Of a stretch of 64,000 nt of DNA, positions 23,657-37,600 are shown piece after piece. Source of the DNA: Notospermus geniculatus. Lineage: Eukaryota; Nemertea; Pilidiophora; Heteronemertea; Lineidae. Within the stretch, counting starts at the first letter, position 1. Each line of letters opens with the position of its first letter. The stretch is taken from assembly GCA_002633025.1 (NCBI GenBank), contig NMRB01000592.1, positions 68,451-132,450 of the forward strand, in the 5' to 3' direction. The translations under genes were made by a program, and so were the position numbers. The notes under the pieces are model-generated. The model searched no databases and had not been told where the DNA came from. It saw only the letters and a program-made list of their open reading frames with translations.

Positions 23657-23804
23657 TCCAACTTTTTGGTTACTCTTTCTAGATTTATTTTAAACACGAC
23701 GTTTCTACCAGTCTTCCCTGGTCGTTGTCCAGGGAACGACCAGGGAAGACTGGTAGAAACGTCGTGTTTAAAATAAATCTAGAAAGAGTAACCAAAAAGT
23801 TGGA
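23657..23804. mobile_element. Near-perfect 148-bp palindrome with 70-bp arms
   Basis: The arms 23657-23726 and 23735-23804 are reverse complements by eye over all 70 bases, with an 8-base loop GTCCAGGG. The outer ends are TCCAACTTTTTGG / CCAAAAAGTTGGA. The 12-mer ACCCGTTGCTGT occurs just outside both ends (about 23639 and 23818). A degenerate relative sits at 3824-3888. It has no coding capacity. Confidence 0.85.
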
Positions 23805-26800
23805 TTGTTATTCGAACCCGTTGCTGTGACATGGCACATAGAGCACATCTGATTTACCAACAGCTACCTTATCCCAACGCCATCCATTTTCGGTTGGTCC
23901 ATTACTCGACAGTGATTTGGTAAACCATGCTTGAATGGAATTTCTTGCAAGTCCACGGTGCTTTCTAACACACGGTAACCTTTATGTGACCCTCGTCTCC
24001 AACTCCCAAGTCCAAAGCTTTCCTATCGGAATATTGATCTTGGATTCGTGGCCATCACAACATGATCATGGTGAAGCCCTACGACGTTAGTGGTTGTCAT
24101 GTTCTGCTTCTGATCAATCTGAGTGTCATTCATACGCTAAGCTCCCGTTTCCATTAGCGTCCAGAGCTTCTCAAAGGCGCCACTCTCGTTTATATCGGTG
24201 ATCATGACCTGCAGGATTAGCCTAAGTCGTTAGGGAACCAACATCGTCCATTGAGAGCCAACAACGTGCACAAGAACTCACACGTGGAGGATTGCAATGC
24301 CTTTTCTGTCTTCATGCTCTCGGCTCACTTCATGTCTCATCTTACACAGTTGTTATGACCTTGGTAATACCCGTTATCTCAGAAGAGTGACTCTGAGACA
24401 GGTGCTAATGAAACTTCCCTTAAACCACATATTTCTCAATCCCTTCCCGCTCTGTCGAAAAGTCCGCTGGTCGAAGTTTGGTCCAAGTTTGATGATTCAC
24501 TCCTCATCATTGTGATAAATGGTCTTTGTATGTTCAGTTACGACCAAAACCAGAAGGACACTCATCCGGCCTCCTATAATTCCCTCATCACTCATGGATA
24601 ATTCTAGCAAAAAGATTTATCCTTTGGGATGTAGCTTGCAGCTGGTGGCATTCACGGCATGATTGATGTTCCATGTTCGTCCATTGCTTCTTGTCATGAC
24701 GCGGGATGCCACTTAACTCCATCATCTGCCGACAAGGCCCAAGGGTTGAGCGCTAGCTTGTTGGCTGCCGTTGTTCAGCATCCTCCCACCACAGGGCTTT
24801 GGTCTTGCTTCTCTTCTACGCTTTGTGTGCCAAAGCCCCTGCAGTGGGAGGATGCTGTTTGGCAGGTATCCTCCCAGCATCACCGGTTCCAACCCCAGGA
24901 TGGATATCATCTTTTCAATGCTGCATGCGTGATTCATTCGTAAAAAAGTTCCACAAGTGATGTCTGGTCACCGATAAGATCTTGCTGCAAGCTTTCCAAG
25001 AGAATGCAATGTATTGGAATGATCATTCATGCAATGTGGAAAAACAGACCATCCCATCCTGAAAATCCACATTCAAGCATCAAGTTCTGCTTGCACTCAG
25101 CCAGTTTCAAGTGTCCCTGTGAGGGCAGACATCTGGCTGCATTGATCATCGGTTAAAATGATATCTGCATTGCACAGAAACTTGTGATCGGCAGAACTGA
25201 TCATTCATTATGAACAAGCAAAGAAATAACTGTACAAATAGCCGAGGGCAAACACACGTGAAAAGTTGTATCAAAGCTTTCAGCAAAGTCTGGTTTCTTG
25301 ATGTTGCTCCTTAAAAACCTGAGCTAAGGACACTCAAAGATCTTGTACAGTTTGCTGCAGGCTATTGTTCAGTAGTCTTATTCTTCTGGTTGCCATATCT
25401 TGAAATCCACACCCTCAGTTTCAACTTACACTTTTTTACAGCAATTTGAGTACCGGTATAGTGATTCTCTGTCTCAGCAGTGCTGTTGCTCTGAATATTG
25501 TTTGTTGAACATCACTTTGCATAAAGGATCAAGAAATCGTTCGAAATTTATCGAAAACCATTCAGGTTACGGTCCAGTGTTAATTTCTTATTGAAAGGAA
25601 TAGCAGTAGCTGCACCATGATATTTTTATGCTGCCACCTATAATGACAATGAAGTCCCTCTTTCACGCCGTCATCCTTTCGGCATCAAGCAGAGAGCAAG
25701 TTTCACCATGTGTCACTGTGCAAGTCTATCAAAAATCGGATGAAATTTGATACAACACTAGATTTTCAATGGTATCTTGACCTCGCTGTACTGGTACTAC
25801 GAACCAAAGACTCCAAAAAGACATGGTATCAAGCATGCAGAGAGATCCTTCAAATCTACAATATAAACACTGGAGACATGAAGACCTCTAATAATGACCT
25901 TCAAAAGTGATCTTACCGCAGTATGTCATCTGAAGCCGGGTAGAAATGTGGTCCTAGACGTTTTAAGTGTCATTTAGGAGTTGACATGAGTGAGCACTTA
26001 CTGAATTGTCAGCATTTACTTCAGATTGCTATGGTAACTCATGATGTATTGATGCTGAGTTTGAATTTATCGTCATTGTTTGAGTAATCGGAGTGTCCCA
26101 CAGCAGCATTAATCTTATCAAGGTGGAACTTACTCACGAGTTCAGGTGGTCTTTTGTTCCTTAATGGCTCCCGAAGGCAATCATTGAGTTCTTCTGATTT
26201 TAAAGTGGATTTCTCTATCATTGCTTGTACATGTACTTGACTCATTCAGTGCAGACGCAGGTGGCATCTTGAACTTGTCACCAAGAAGCAAGGAGATAAC
26301 ATGCATCGGCAGGTTCGGGCTTTTGGATAAGGAAGAGGGCGCAACTACTACGTACTAATGCACACCACTCTGGAAACAAAATCACTCAAAATCATGGTAA
26401 AAACATATTTNACCTTGAACAAAACCACTGATTGTTCGGCAAAATTATCAAAAGAATAGCCATTTCATTGAACTCATGGTGAAACCCACGAGAGTACTGA
26501 AGAACTTGAAGGCCGGCCTGATTTCACTTGTTGTCATGGCAACAGGCCATTACTGCCTAATGTGCATTTCTCCTGACGAGGCCGCCTACCCGTTTGTAAT
26601 TTCATGTACGCAAATGTCTTTCAATGGTTCGCATGCATTTTGTGATAAATGGGTTTCCCGAGTTGAATAATGTAACCGGTGAGTAGCTGGGCCATCCTGG
26701 TCTTATCACAGTCACCGTAGCCACCAGAATGATTTGCTGGCTTTGCAGTCTCTCATGCGAAGCCAGTCAGCGCCCTTGGAGTCATGATGAGGATATTATT

Positions 26801-26952
26801 TTTCGCCAAGCAAGCAACTGCGAAATTTTACCACCAGCCCAAGTACATTTGTTCGGCCTGGTTACTTTAGAAAACCCTAATTATCTCTCCGAGTTCAGCT
26901 GTGATCACATTTTGTACTTTGACTAAGATGTCCTTTCCTCGTCTCTTTTCAG

Positions 26953-28600
26953 GCTTCTCAATTCGAGAGTAAGATTCCTTCGGCTGGGAATGAGAAGCGG
27001 CGATCTCTTCTCCAAGCGCCGAAGACTTACAGACGGAGCACAGAATCCACCACCCCCGTGGAACCTAAACCCCCCAAGCAATCCTTGAAAGAACCCACTC
27101 ACACTCAAACAATGCCTACAGAAACGATAGTGCCAGAATGTGGCAAGTTCAAAATAGGCGACCGTGTGACTATTTCCGGTGTCAAATTCGGGATTGTGCA
27201 ATATTTCGGAGGTGTACATTTTGCAGATGGGGATTGGTGTGGGATAGAGTTAGTCGATCCTGACGGCAAACATGACGGTAATGTTGGTGGGTATCAGTAC
27301 TTTTCGGCGAAACCAAACCATGGGATCTTTGCACCGGTACAGAAAGTCGAACTGGCATCGCATGCCGCTGCGTTTATCCCTCGATTACCAAAGGAAAAGT
27401 CGCCTGTTACCTCCAAGGCTCCAGAACCCAGTGCTGCCATCAAAACTACAAAACTTGTGCAACCTGGTACATTTGCCAAGTCAAAGTTGAAACCACCTGA
27501 TCCAGTTAGTGGTGAAAAAGGCGGAGACGAGGTGAAAGTTTCGGAACTTCCTGCTCAGGTTGGGAAAGAGCAAGAGGAAGGAACTAAATTACAGTCTAAA
27601 CTTGCACGGCCGAAATCAATTTCACGGTATATTCAGCCAGGAACGTCTGGTACGGGTATCCCTAAACCAGGAGAGCAAACGGAAACGAGTGAGAAACTAC
27701 AAAAACCGACGAAACTGCCAGGCTTATTTCAGAGCAAGAAAATCACGCCGACACGGACGCAAGCTTCGTCAGAAGGTTGGAGCAATGCCCATAGCAGTAC
27801 CGGTATTCCAAAACCTTCCTTGAAACCGAAGCAAGATTTGAATTCGACGTTTACGAAGTCGTTGGATGATCAGTCAGAGCATGAGAATGTTGGTGATGGG
27901 AGTCCTAATCGGACATTCCCGGTCACATCTCCCACACTCCCCTCACCGATTCCTGATCTACTCACGCCGAATGCGTATCGGCCTGCGGAGCTCACCGCTG
28001 GTGAAGTGACTTTTGATCAGATATTAACGGAAGAAGAACTGGCAGACAATGATTTACTCGAGGGTTTCGTCAAGAGCCCAGTATCACCAGAAGTGTCGGT
28101 CTCAAAAGACAGTACTGAACTGATGGAAAAAGAATTGGAACAGATCTCGAGCCTTTCTAGTCAAGAATTAGACATTCCAACACCCAGTCTCTTGACAACG
28201 ACGACTGGGTCGATTGCAGGAAGTTGTGGGTCACATCAGGAGCTGGACAATATTCAGTTCCCCGTCGACCCCTCGGGTCTCCGGACCTCAACTCCTGAAC
28301 GACAGAGAGCTGGACTCTCTGAGACATTCACGCAGGACACGAGTGTAACGAGTGAGGTATTACAAGCAACAGATAAACCTGAACCAGTGCCCGAAAGATT
28401 AAGTCCAAATTCGAAACTTGTCGTAGACACTGCGGTCTCGCAAGACCTGAATCGCACTTACGTGTTGAGTGACAACGACGGTGTTGTAGTTAGGCGGCGT
28501 CATGACCTGGTGGTGGATGACACGGAAGTCGTGCCGGCCGGTGATGATGTCAAGAAGGAAAGACCTCTCTCGATCATTTCAACATCTAGTGTGGATACAG
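26953..28600 (+). CDS. CAP-Gly exon with SxIP-like motifs
   Basis: The acceptor TCTCTTTTCAG/GC and donor ACAG/GTAAGG flank 549 codons plus one base (phase 0 to 1). The CAP-Gly domain (about 27154-27357) shows IGDRV, FGIVQYFGG, FADGDWCGIEL, GKHDG (the usual GKNDG signature with His for Asn), YQYF and HGIFAP. EB-binding-type motifs are SKIP at 26968-26979, TKLP at 27709-27720 and TGIP at 27652-27663 and 27799-27810, all in basic Ser/Pro surroundings. The remainder is Ser/Thr/Pro-rich and probably disordered and phosphorylated. The frame is phase 0 at the acceptor; the other two phases hit stops or leave the CAP-Gly frame. The exon must be preceded by coding sequence or carry its own start downstream (an internal ATG at 27112 precedes the CAP-Gly). 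Confidence 0.88.
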
Positions 28601-31600
28601 GTAAGGAATGATACACAATACTACTGCAGTCTGGTTGGTGTGAGTGTTCGTTGATGGCATAGACATCCACAGATTCCCTGAGACTCTTCTTGTTTCACCA
28701 ACTGACTCTCTAAAGGAGGCAGCACATGCGAGGTGGATGATGATATCACAAGCGATCTGAGAGCCAGCGATCTTCTCACCAACCACCCCATACAAGGCAT
28801 GACACGGGGATCGGTTTTGGTATTGTTTGATATTGGGGGAGCATTGCGGTGAGAAGATTCCACACATCGCTGTCCACTGCACACCTGGCGTCAACAGCAG
28901 ATTTTGCTCAGTGGCGATCAGATCGCTTGCAATATTGCCTGGTGTGCTGCCTGAATCAGTCCTCCATGGAAAACTTTAATTTCTGCTTGTATGGGCCAAG
29001 AAGACTGTTTAGTTTCACAGCAGTTTGTATAAATTGGATAATGGGGTGCATGCCACTGATTGACCTGCGTGTGACACAATTTTTTTGCTTTTAACTGTTC
29101 GCATTTTTGCATATAATTTTTGGTTGATGGATGGTTGTAGGCTACTGCTTGCTAATTTTGGCTAAAGTTTAGAATCCCCGATCGGAAGTGACGTTACTCC
29201 ATGGCACACAATGGTAATCCTATTGTACAATGCGGCTTATTCCGTCAATCGATTACCTTTTTTGGGGCACTGATCGGGGATTCTAAACTCGTTCCCTAAT
29301 TTTGATCTGCTTATCAGCCCGTAGTTGTTTACTGCCCGAAAAACACCTGGGCAAAATGGACTTCACTGAGTGAGATACCAGTAGGCCTTGGGTTGATTCT
29401 CTAGTGTGTAGATTCAAAATAAGTCAAAACGATATCCTTTAATGGTTGCGGTATTTAGTTGCTTCTTCTATGTACATAATTCCTATTCTTTTCCCACTTT
29501 GCGGCTTACAGGGTACCAACCCGACACCGACTCTGAGATGGGTACACTCACTGTCAACTCTCCCTCTGATTGGTCAGAGGTTCCGTCTGCTCCTAATATC
29601 CTCCAAGCGGAGCTTATGCAGAGATCCTACACTGAGAGTTTTGAAACCTACAACAAAGGTACTTCACGTTTTGAACAGTTTTTTCATTGGACAGTTTGTC
29701 ATTTTTTTCATCGTTTGTATTAACTGATTAACCTTGTGTTATCGTCTGGCTTGTTGATTGTTGCAAGTAGGCCTACATGTACTTGTCATGTATTGCCTTA
29801 ACCAACTTGTAAGTTGTTATGCTTTTTGTCATGGTCAATGTGACTAGGTGTTGAATATGAAAAACTGATCTTGGTCCTGTGGTGTCTTGTGAATAAAGTC
29901 CTTGGTCTCTCTGCTGAATGCTGTTCAGATCCCGTCAAGAGCTGGGAGAACATTCTGACGATACCTACGACTGTGTGTATGGGTAGGAGGATGTTGGGCC
30001 TATCTTGCCTGTCCCAATACCCGAATGCGAGGGTGATCTTTCACATCACCACAAAGCTTTCAATATCCCATGGCTTAAAGTGCTAATTCAGTCATGTCAG
30101 TTCTCTGCTTTATTTTCACTCACTGGTCCCATAGAAATCTGTTGAACGAAATGGGTAACCATATTTTCTACCACACCGGATCAATACCATCTGTGGCATA
30201 ATTGATGGGTTTACATAAAACATGATAACAGACACTGCTATAGTGCAATGAAAACATCAATATGGCACATTGTGATTGATTCACATGACAAACCAGCTTC
30301 CAAAAACAGACGAAAAATCCATTTTTTACCCAAAGAACACATCTACTGACTGTACAGTGTTTGTGATGCAGACTAGCAGTGTGTAGTTGTTTAGGCCAAA
30401 TACGAAAATTTTATGGTGCTAGGTTTATTTTGTTCTGAGTTCTTCACTCCCTTTTGAGCAACAATATGGTTATGAAGCAAAGCAGCTTTATTTGTGTCTG
30501 TGGGGTAAAATCCAGAATTTTGGGGTCTATACTACCTTGACCACTGAGCCACAGGTAGAACTATATGGATGACTGGATGTAGTTGACTTTATCCCTTTTC
30601 ACACAGAGTCAGTTTGATCGGGTTCGAGGAGAGTTCACTTAATACTTTTCTACCATGAAAAGGGAAGGATAGTACACATCGCATAGCTTAGTCACGGTAC
30701 AAAAAGTAAGTGAACTGACCTCAAACCGGATTGAACCGACTCTCCAAAAAGGGCTTTTGTGCGATTTCAGCAACGCATTATTACTGGTACAAGTGGTAGT
30801 CCATTTGTGTTCTCATTGCTTCTTGTAAAGCTGGTATTGTGGTGTTACCACTTGTCATTGCTACATGACGAGGGAAAAAACTTTGCACAGCGAATTTTGG
30901 GAATAGTCCTGAACCTAAATTGATTGTTTGTATGTTACCAGACATGCCAGAGATAATTGGTGCACATTCATTCATGCAATTATTCACTTGTAGTCTGGTG
31001 ATAAATGGACTCGTTGACGTGATAATTATCAACTGTTTTTACACAGTTATCAGTTTGATGTAAACTTTAACCTAAGACTGGCATGTCATGATGTAGGTAT
31101 TTCATATCTACTTGATAACAAGTGATTTACTATATAATTGACGTATGTAAAAACTGAATGACTTTGAATCATGTTGAAATCAATGTTGACCTGTCTCATG
31201 TTTTTCTTGACCTGTCTTGACTCATGGCATTGAGTACCACAAGCATGGTGAGTTGCCAGAAGTAGTGCTTCTTGTCACAAGTGATTATCAAGTTGTTGGT
31301 CATCAGTTTACTCAACTATTATCACCACTGTCCACTATACAAGTATTGTGAACCTGCAGAGACATACATTTCATTGTGTTGTAATGCAGTTAACCCTTTC
31401 CTCATTTGCAACAAGTGCCTGCTTTTGCTGGAGCGCGTCCACTCTAGCAAAAGCAGGCACATGTCACTCAGAAGGTGAGCCTCAACGAACTGAGATGACA
31501 CCAGGAGAGAATGGAAGAAATAGATTCTTCCCGATTTCATAATTAATAGACAGACAATATTGAAACTGACAAACATTTGGTCTCAACCTGCCAAACTAAG

Positions 31601-34600
31601 AGCGACATGCATCTGCTTTTGCCAGAGGGGGTCACATACTGGTATGCAACACCCAACAGAAACATGCACTGAAGTGTACATTGACAGCCATTGAGCTGTC
31701 TGGTGTAGGCCCTACTGGCTTGTCAAGCCAACATATATCCAAAGATAGAGTCGTCCTCTGTTTCAACAGAAGAGTTTGCCTGAGAGAAAGGCAGGATGTT
31801 AATTTCACTGATGTTGCCTCTAATTCTTGTCGTCATATGCTCCTGGCACCGAACAGTACTGAATGAAAATCACCCAATTACATTGCTAGTATTGAATAAG
31901 CTAATTAGTGTGACCCAATTTTGCCATCAACATCATGGTTTTGCTTTTTGCAACCAAGACAAGCCCACTTCATTTTGAGTTTTTAGCTTGTGGCAAAAAA
32001 ACTCACTGTGATGACTATCATTACATGACATACGACAAAGTGAAATGCATTGTAGTTTATCTGACCGATGTGCTGAATGGCAAGGTCACATAGGAAGCTG
32101 TGCCCCAGCCTTATTATATTCAGTTGAGTAACACATATAATATACTTCCACCTGTTTTCTAGTGGCCGCAGCAAATTATTTGGTTGTGCAAAGTGCGCAA
32201 TGACGCCTCTAAACTGTGTTGGGGACAGTCTGATCAGATGCTCAGTAACTATGGTCTCAGGAATCAACCCTGCCTTACCCAGTGAATCTGACAGCTGTCA
32301 ATAGTTTCAAGGTTCCTTACAAAGAGATGCCTGTTGAATATGTTGAACTGCTTCTAGTGTCATTTACAGTGGCCTATCTATTGGTTATTTCAGCAGCAGT
32401 GAAAGGCAGTATTAAACATCCAGCCGAAAGCGACTCGGACATCTTTAGTGATGGCACAGTGGTGGCGGAATCGGAAACGGAAAAAGAGGATAGTGAACTG
32501 TAAGTTTGTTTGATGGAGATACAGTTTAAATGTTGTCAAGAGTAATACAGTAGGAGTAGTGGAAAAGGGTTCGTGGATGTGAAGACATAGGCCTATTGTA
32601 AGCAACTTGGGGCTTCATCATCTACCCTGAGTGTTGCGGACATCACATGGCTGTAATCTGAATGAAATGTAGGCCTACTTGATATGTTTCGGCCATCTAA
32701 GTGTTCCACAGGTCCACAGGATTTCACCATTCATTCTTTCACCTTGCATTCCAAAAGTCATAGACTTATAATTTTGTGTCCTTGCATGTTCGCCATTTGA
32801 AATCTCGTCCTGATTGTAATTTGTAGCGAGGAAGACATGATGCTGGAGCGGTTGAAGGCCTTGATGCCGGCGGAGGAGAGTGATACTGAAAGCGAGGCTG
32901 AGGATGTCGCAATGGAAGAAATCAACGTCAAGGAGGTAAGTCCTGTAGGCCTACTACTGGCATGAACACATTTTGACCTTTGAAGTATTCATAGGGATAG
33001 TTATAGGTAGCCTAGAGCTTGAGATTTTTCCATTGGTTTTACCAAAATTTATAAGCTGATTGAACAGACTATGGCCCGAGTCTCCATTCAAGATATCCCA
33101 GACAGAACTCNTGAAAATTTTCTGGTGCTAGGTTTATTTTGTTCTGAGTTCGTCACTTCCCTTTTGAGCAACAATATGGTTATGAAGCAAAGCAGCTTTA
33201 GTTGTGTCTGTATGGGGTAAAATCCAGAGTTTTGGGGTCTATACTACCGTGACCACTGAGCCACAGGTAGAACTAATGTGGATGACTGGATGTAGTTGAC
33301 TTTAGCCCTTTTCACACAGAGTCAGTTTGATCGGGTTCGAGGAGAGTTCACTTAATACTTTTCTACCATGAAAAGGGAAGGATAGTACACATCGCATAGC
33401 TTATGCCCGTTGTACACGGTAGGATTTTCTTGTACTAAAAATTATAAATGGGGCCTAAATGGGTGTTCACAATGCCCTTCAGCAATGCAATCGGTAGCCT
33501 ATGACTGAAACCCCCCCTTCGTGAGCCTCATTTATAATTTTTAGTACAAAAAAATCCTACCGTGTACAACGGGCATTAGTCACGGTGCAAAAAGTAAGTG
33601 AACTGACCTCAAACTGGATTGAACCAACTCTCCAAAAAGGGCTTTTGTGCGATTTCAGCAACGCATTATTACTGGTACAAGTGGTAGTCCATTTGTGTTC
33701 TCATTGCTTCTTGTAAAGCTGGTATTGTGGTGTTACCACTTGTCATTGCTACATGATGGGGGAAAAAACTTTGCCGAGCGAATTTTGGGAATAGTCCTGA
33801 ACCTAAATTGATTGTTTGTATGTTACCAGAGATAATTGGTGCACATTCATTCATGCAATTATTCACTTGTAGTCTGGTGATAAATGGACTCGTTGACATG
33901 ATAATTATCAGCTGTTTTTACACAGTTATCAGTTTGATGTAAACTTTAACCTAAGACTGGCATGTCATGATGTAGGTATTTCATATCTACTTGATAACAA
34001 GTGATTTACTATATAATTGAGGTGTGTAAAAACTGAATGACTTTGAATCATGTTGAAATCAATGTTGACCTGTCTCATGTTTTTCCTGACCTGTCTTGAC
34101 TCATGGCATCCAGTACCACAAGAATGGTGAGCTGCCAGAAGCCAATATGTGACCCACTCCACCAAAAGTAGTGCTTGTTGTCGCAAGTGATTATCAAGTT
34201 GTTGGTCATCAGTTTACTCAACTATTGTCACCATCCACTGTCCACTATACAAGTATTGTGAACCTGCAGAGGCATACATTTCAACTACATGTATTGTGTT
34301 GTAATGCGATTAACCCTTTCCTCGTTTGCAACAAGTGCCTGCTTTTGCTGGAGTGCATCATATATGTGATCCACTCTGGCAAAAGCAGGCGCATGTCGCT
34401 CAGAAGGTGAGCCTATAAGATGACGCCAGGAGAGAATGGTCAGATTTCATAATTAATAGACAGACAATATTGAAACTGACAAACATTTGGTCTCAACCTG
34501 CCAAGCTAAGAGTTACATGCGCCTGCTTTTGCCAGAGCGGGTCACATACCAGTATGGAACAGGAATGGCCCAACAGAAACGTTCACTGAAGTGTACATTG

Positions 34601-37600
34601 ACAGCCACTGAGCTGTCTGGTGTAGGCCCTACTGCCTTGTCAAGCCAACATATATCCAAAGATAGAGTCGTCCTCTGTTTCAACAGAAGAGTTTGACTGA
34701 GAGAAAGGCAGGATGTTAATTTCACTGATGTTGCTTCTAATTCTTGTCATCATATGCTCCTGGCACCGAACAGTACTGAATGAAAATCACCCAATTACAT
34801 TGCTAGTATTGAATAAGCTAATTAGTGTGACCCAATTTTGTCATCAACATCAGGTTTTGCTTTTTGGCACCAAGACAAGCCCACCTCATTTTGAGTTTTT
34901 AGCTTGTGGTAAAAAACTCACTGTGATCGACTATCATTACATGACATACGACAAAGTGAAATGCATTGTAGTTTACCTGACCGATGTGCTAAATGGCAGG
35001 GTCACATAGGAAGCTGTGCCCCAGCCTTATTATATTCAGTTGAGTAACACATATACTTCCACCTGTTTTCTAGTGGCCGCAGCAAATGATTTCGTTGTGC
35101 AAAGTGCGCAATGACGCCTCTAAACTGTGTTGGGGACAGTCTGATCAGATGCTAAGTAACTATGGTCTCAGGAATCAACCCTGCCTTACCCAGTGAATCT
35201 GACAGCTGTCAATAGTTTCAAGGTTCCTTACAAAGAGATGTCTGTTGAATATGTTGAACTGCTTCTAGTGTCATCTCCAGTGGCCTATCTATTTCAGCAG
35301 CGGTGAAAGGCAGTATTAAACATCCAGCCGAAAGCGACTCGGACATCTTTAGTGATGGCACAGTGGTGGCGGAATCGGAAACGGAAAAAGAGGATAGTGA
35401 ACTGTAAGTTTGTTTGATGGAGATACAGTTTAAATGTTGTCAAGAGTAATACAGTAGGAGTAGTGGAAAAGGGTTCGTGGATGTGAAGACATAGGCCTAT
35501 TGTAAGCAACTTGGGGCTTCATCATCTACCCTGAGTGTTGCGGACATCACATGGCTGTAATCTGAATGAAATGTAGGCCTACTTGATATGTTTCGGCCAT
35601 CTAAGTGTTCCACAGGTCCACAGGAATTCACCATTCATTCTTTCACCTTGCATTCCAAAAGTCATAGACTTATAATTTTGTGTCCTTGCATGTTCGCCAT
35701 TTGAAATCTCGTCCTGATTGTAATTTGTAGCGAGGAAGACATGATGCTGGAGCGGTTGAAGGCCTTGATGCCGGCGGAGGAGAGTGATACTGAAAGCGAG
35801 GCTGAGGATGTCGCAATGGAAGAAATCAACGTCAAGGAGGTAAGTCCTGTAGGCCTACTACTGGCATGAACACATTTTGACCTTTGAAGTATTCATAGGG
35901 ATAGTTATAGGTAGCCTAGAGCTTGAGATTTTTCCATTGGTTTTACCAAAATTTATAAGCTGATTGAACAGACTATGGCCCGAGTCTCCATTCAAGATAT
36001 CCCAGACAGAACTCGCAGTGACTTATTGATTTATACCTTATTATGCCTAAATCATGAGCTCTTTATGGTATTAGTGAGTAAATATTCTTGGTCTAATATT
36101 GACAGTGTGGGCAAGCAAACGTGACTGCATTTATAGGCAAACTATCAGCTGATATGATGAAAAGTTGATCTCTATAACCAGGGTTTCTGCCAGAAATTTT
36201 TTTGAGGGTAAAATAATTTCTTCAAAATCAGCAAAAACCACATGAAATTAAACAAAATGGCCCTTTTCTGTTCCTTTGAGGGTACTCACATATTACCCTG
36301 AGTACCCTCTGGCGGAAACACTGAAACATATGAAAGTAATCAAACTACAGTAGAACCTCCTCAGTGGACAGCTCTGCCAGGAGGACACCTCTCTATTGAC
36401 GACACCAAAGTTTAGTTCCCAGACTGGTCACTTCTGTTCATTGTGGCCTCTGTAATCCGCACACCTCTCAACTCAGGACAACATCTGACAGTCCTGAAGG
36501 TGTCCTTAATATAATAGAGTGGTTCTAGTGTGTATTATCAGTAGGTGGCAGCACTGTGTTGATGGTCCTGAACAAACTATTCCTTCTCAATAAAATCAAC
36601 ATGGGACCAAAACCTGAAGGGTTTTCAAGAGATTTCTAAAGTAGCAAATTGTTCCATGGTGCCAAATTGTCCCGCATTTGGCCTACTGATGTTGACCCTG
36701 TATTTTTCAGCTGGCCACTCCAACCCAAGAATCTCTGCCAGAATTCCCAATGGATGTTGACACCATCCCAGTAGCCACTGTGCGAGAGGATGAAGAAAAA
36801 CTTGGGCTTGAAAGTCAGGATGGGTTAGAGGTCGTTACCATGGTTACTGAAGATGCTGATGAAGACAATGAAGCTGATGATGAAGTTGATGCAGATTCAT
36901 TGGATGGAGATGATGCTGAGAAGGAGAATATCTGTCCAGTGGTGGCGGACCGTAGCTGTGATGTTGAAGGTTCTAGTCAAAATATTGTTATTATCGGGGA
37001 TGATTATGACGGTAGGGGTGGAATTATGAACTTGTCTATAATTGACGAGAGTGCGGAAGATAATATTGGGAATGACGAAGTGGGTGATGATGTCGTAAGC
37101 GAGGTTAAAGTTGTAGAAGATGTGGCGAACTCTGCTGACAAGGATGAGCCAATGGATGCTGAGGTCAGCGCTGAGACTGAGGTCAAGGTCGAGTCAGAGG
37201 TCACCGTTGATACCTCTACCAAGGTCACTGATGAGGTATCAGAGGAACTTGGTGAAGTTACTGAGAATCTGAGTTCGGGGGTTGCAGACGTTTCTATTGC
37301 TGATGGGAGTTCAGAAAAAGTAAACTCGGAGAAAGAAACGCAAGAAAGTACTGAGAATAGTGGAGCTCCGATATCTGAGGCCAAGTCTGAGGGGGAAGAA
37401 ACAAAACCTGACACGAAGGTGAAAAAAACGGAGAGTGAAAAGTCGGGGAAGACAAAGAATGGGGCACCAGTATCAAAGAAAACACCCAAGAAATCCCCCA
37501 GGAAATCTGTGGACGTGACTCCGCCCAAGAAACCAGATGTTACTAAAGTCCGATCATCATTGGCAGCTTATATCAATACACCTCCTCCTCCGCCGAAACC

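Larger units (their letters stand above)
11774..26952. other. Repeat-rich non-coding stretch, presumably a long 5' intron
   Basis: Apart from the repeats listed separately, no exon, RNA gene or coding transposon is recognisable here. ORFs are short, disagree between the two 4-kb duplicates and show no family I know. 22.9-23.6 kb and 23.8-26.95 kb show no structure beyond low-copy unique sequence. One unknown base sits at 26411 and another at 14353. Confidence 0.5.
33113..36014. repeat. 2.7-kb direct duplication, copy 2
   Basis: It is collinear with 30404-33110. It carries an extra 162-bp element at 33414-33575 and several small indels in repeats around 34.1-34.5 kb. The exons are identical at protein level to copy 1. 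After 36014 the sequence continues as unique intron to the exon at 36711. Confidence 0.93.

Noticed and set aside
37004-37528. 174-codon minus-strand frame
   Set aside because: Antisense shadow of the acidic exon 36711-38136.
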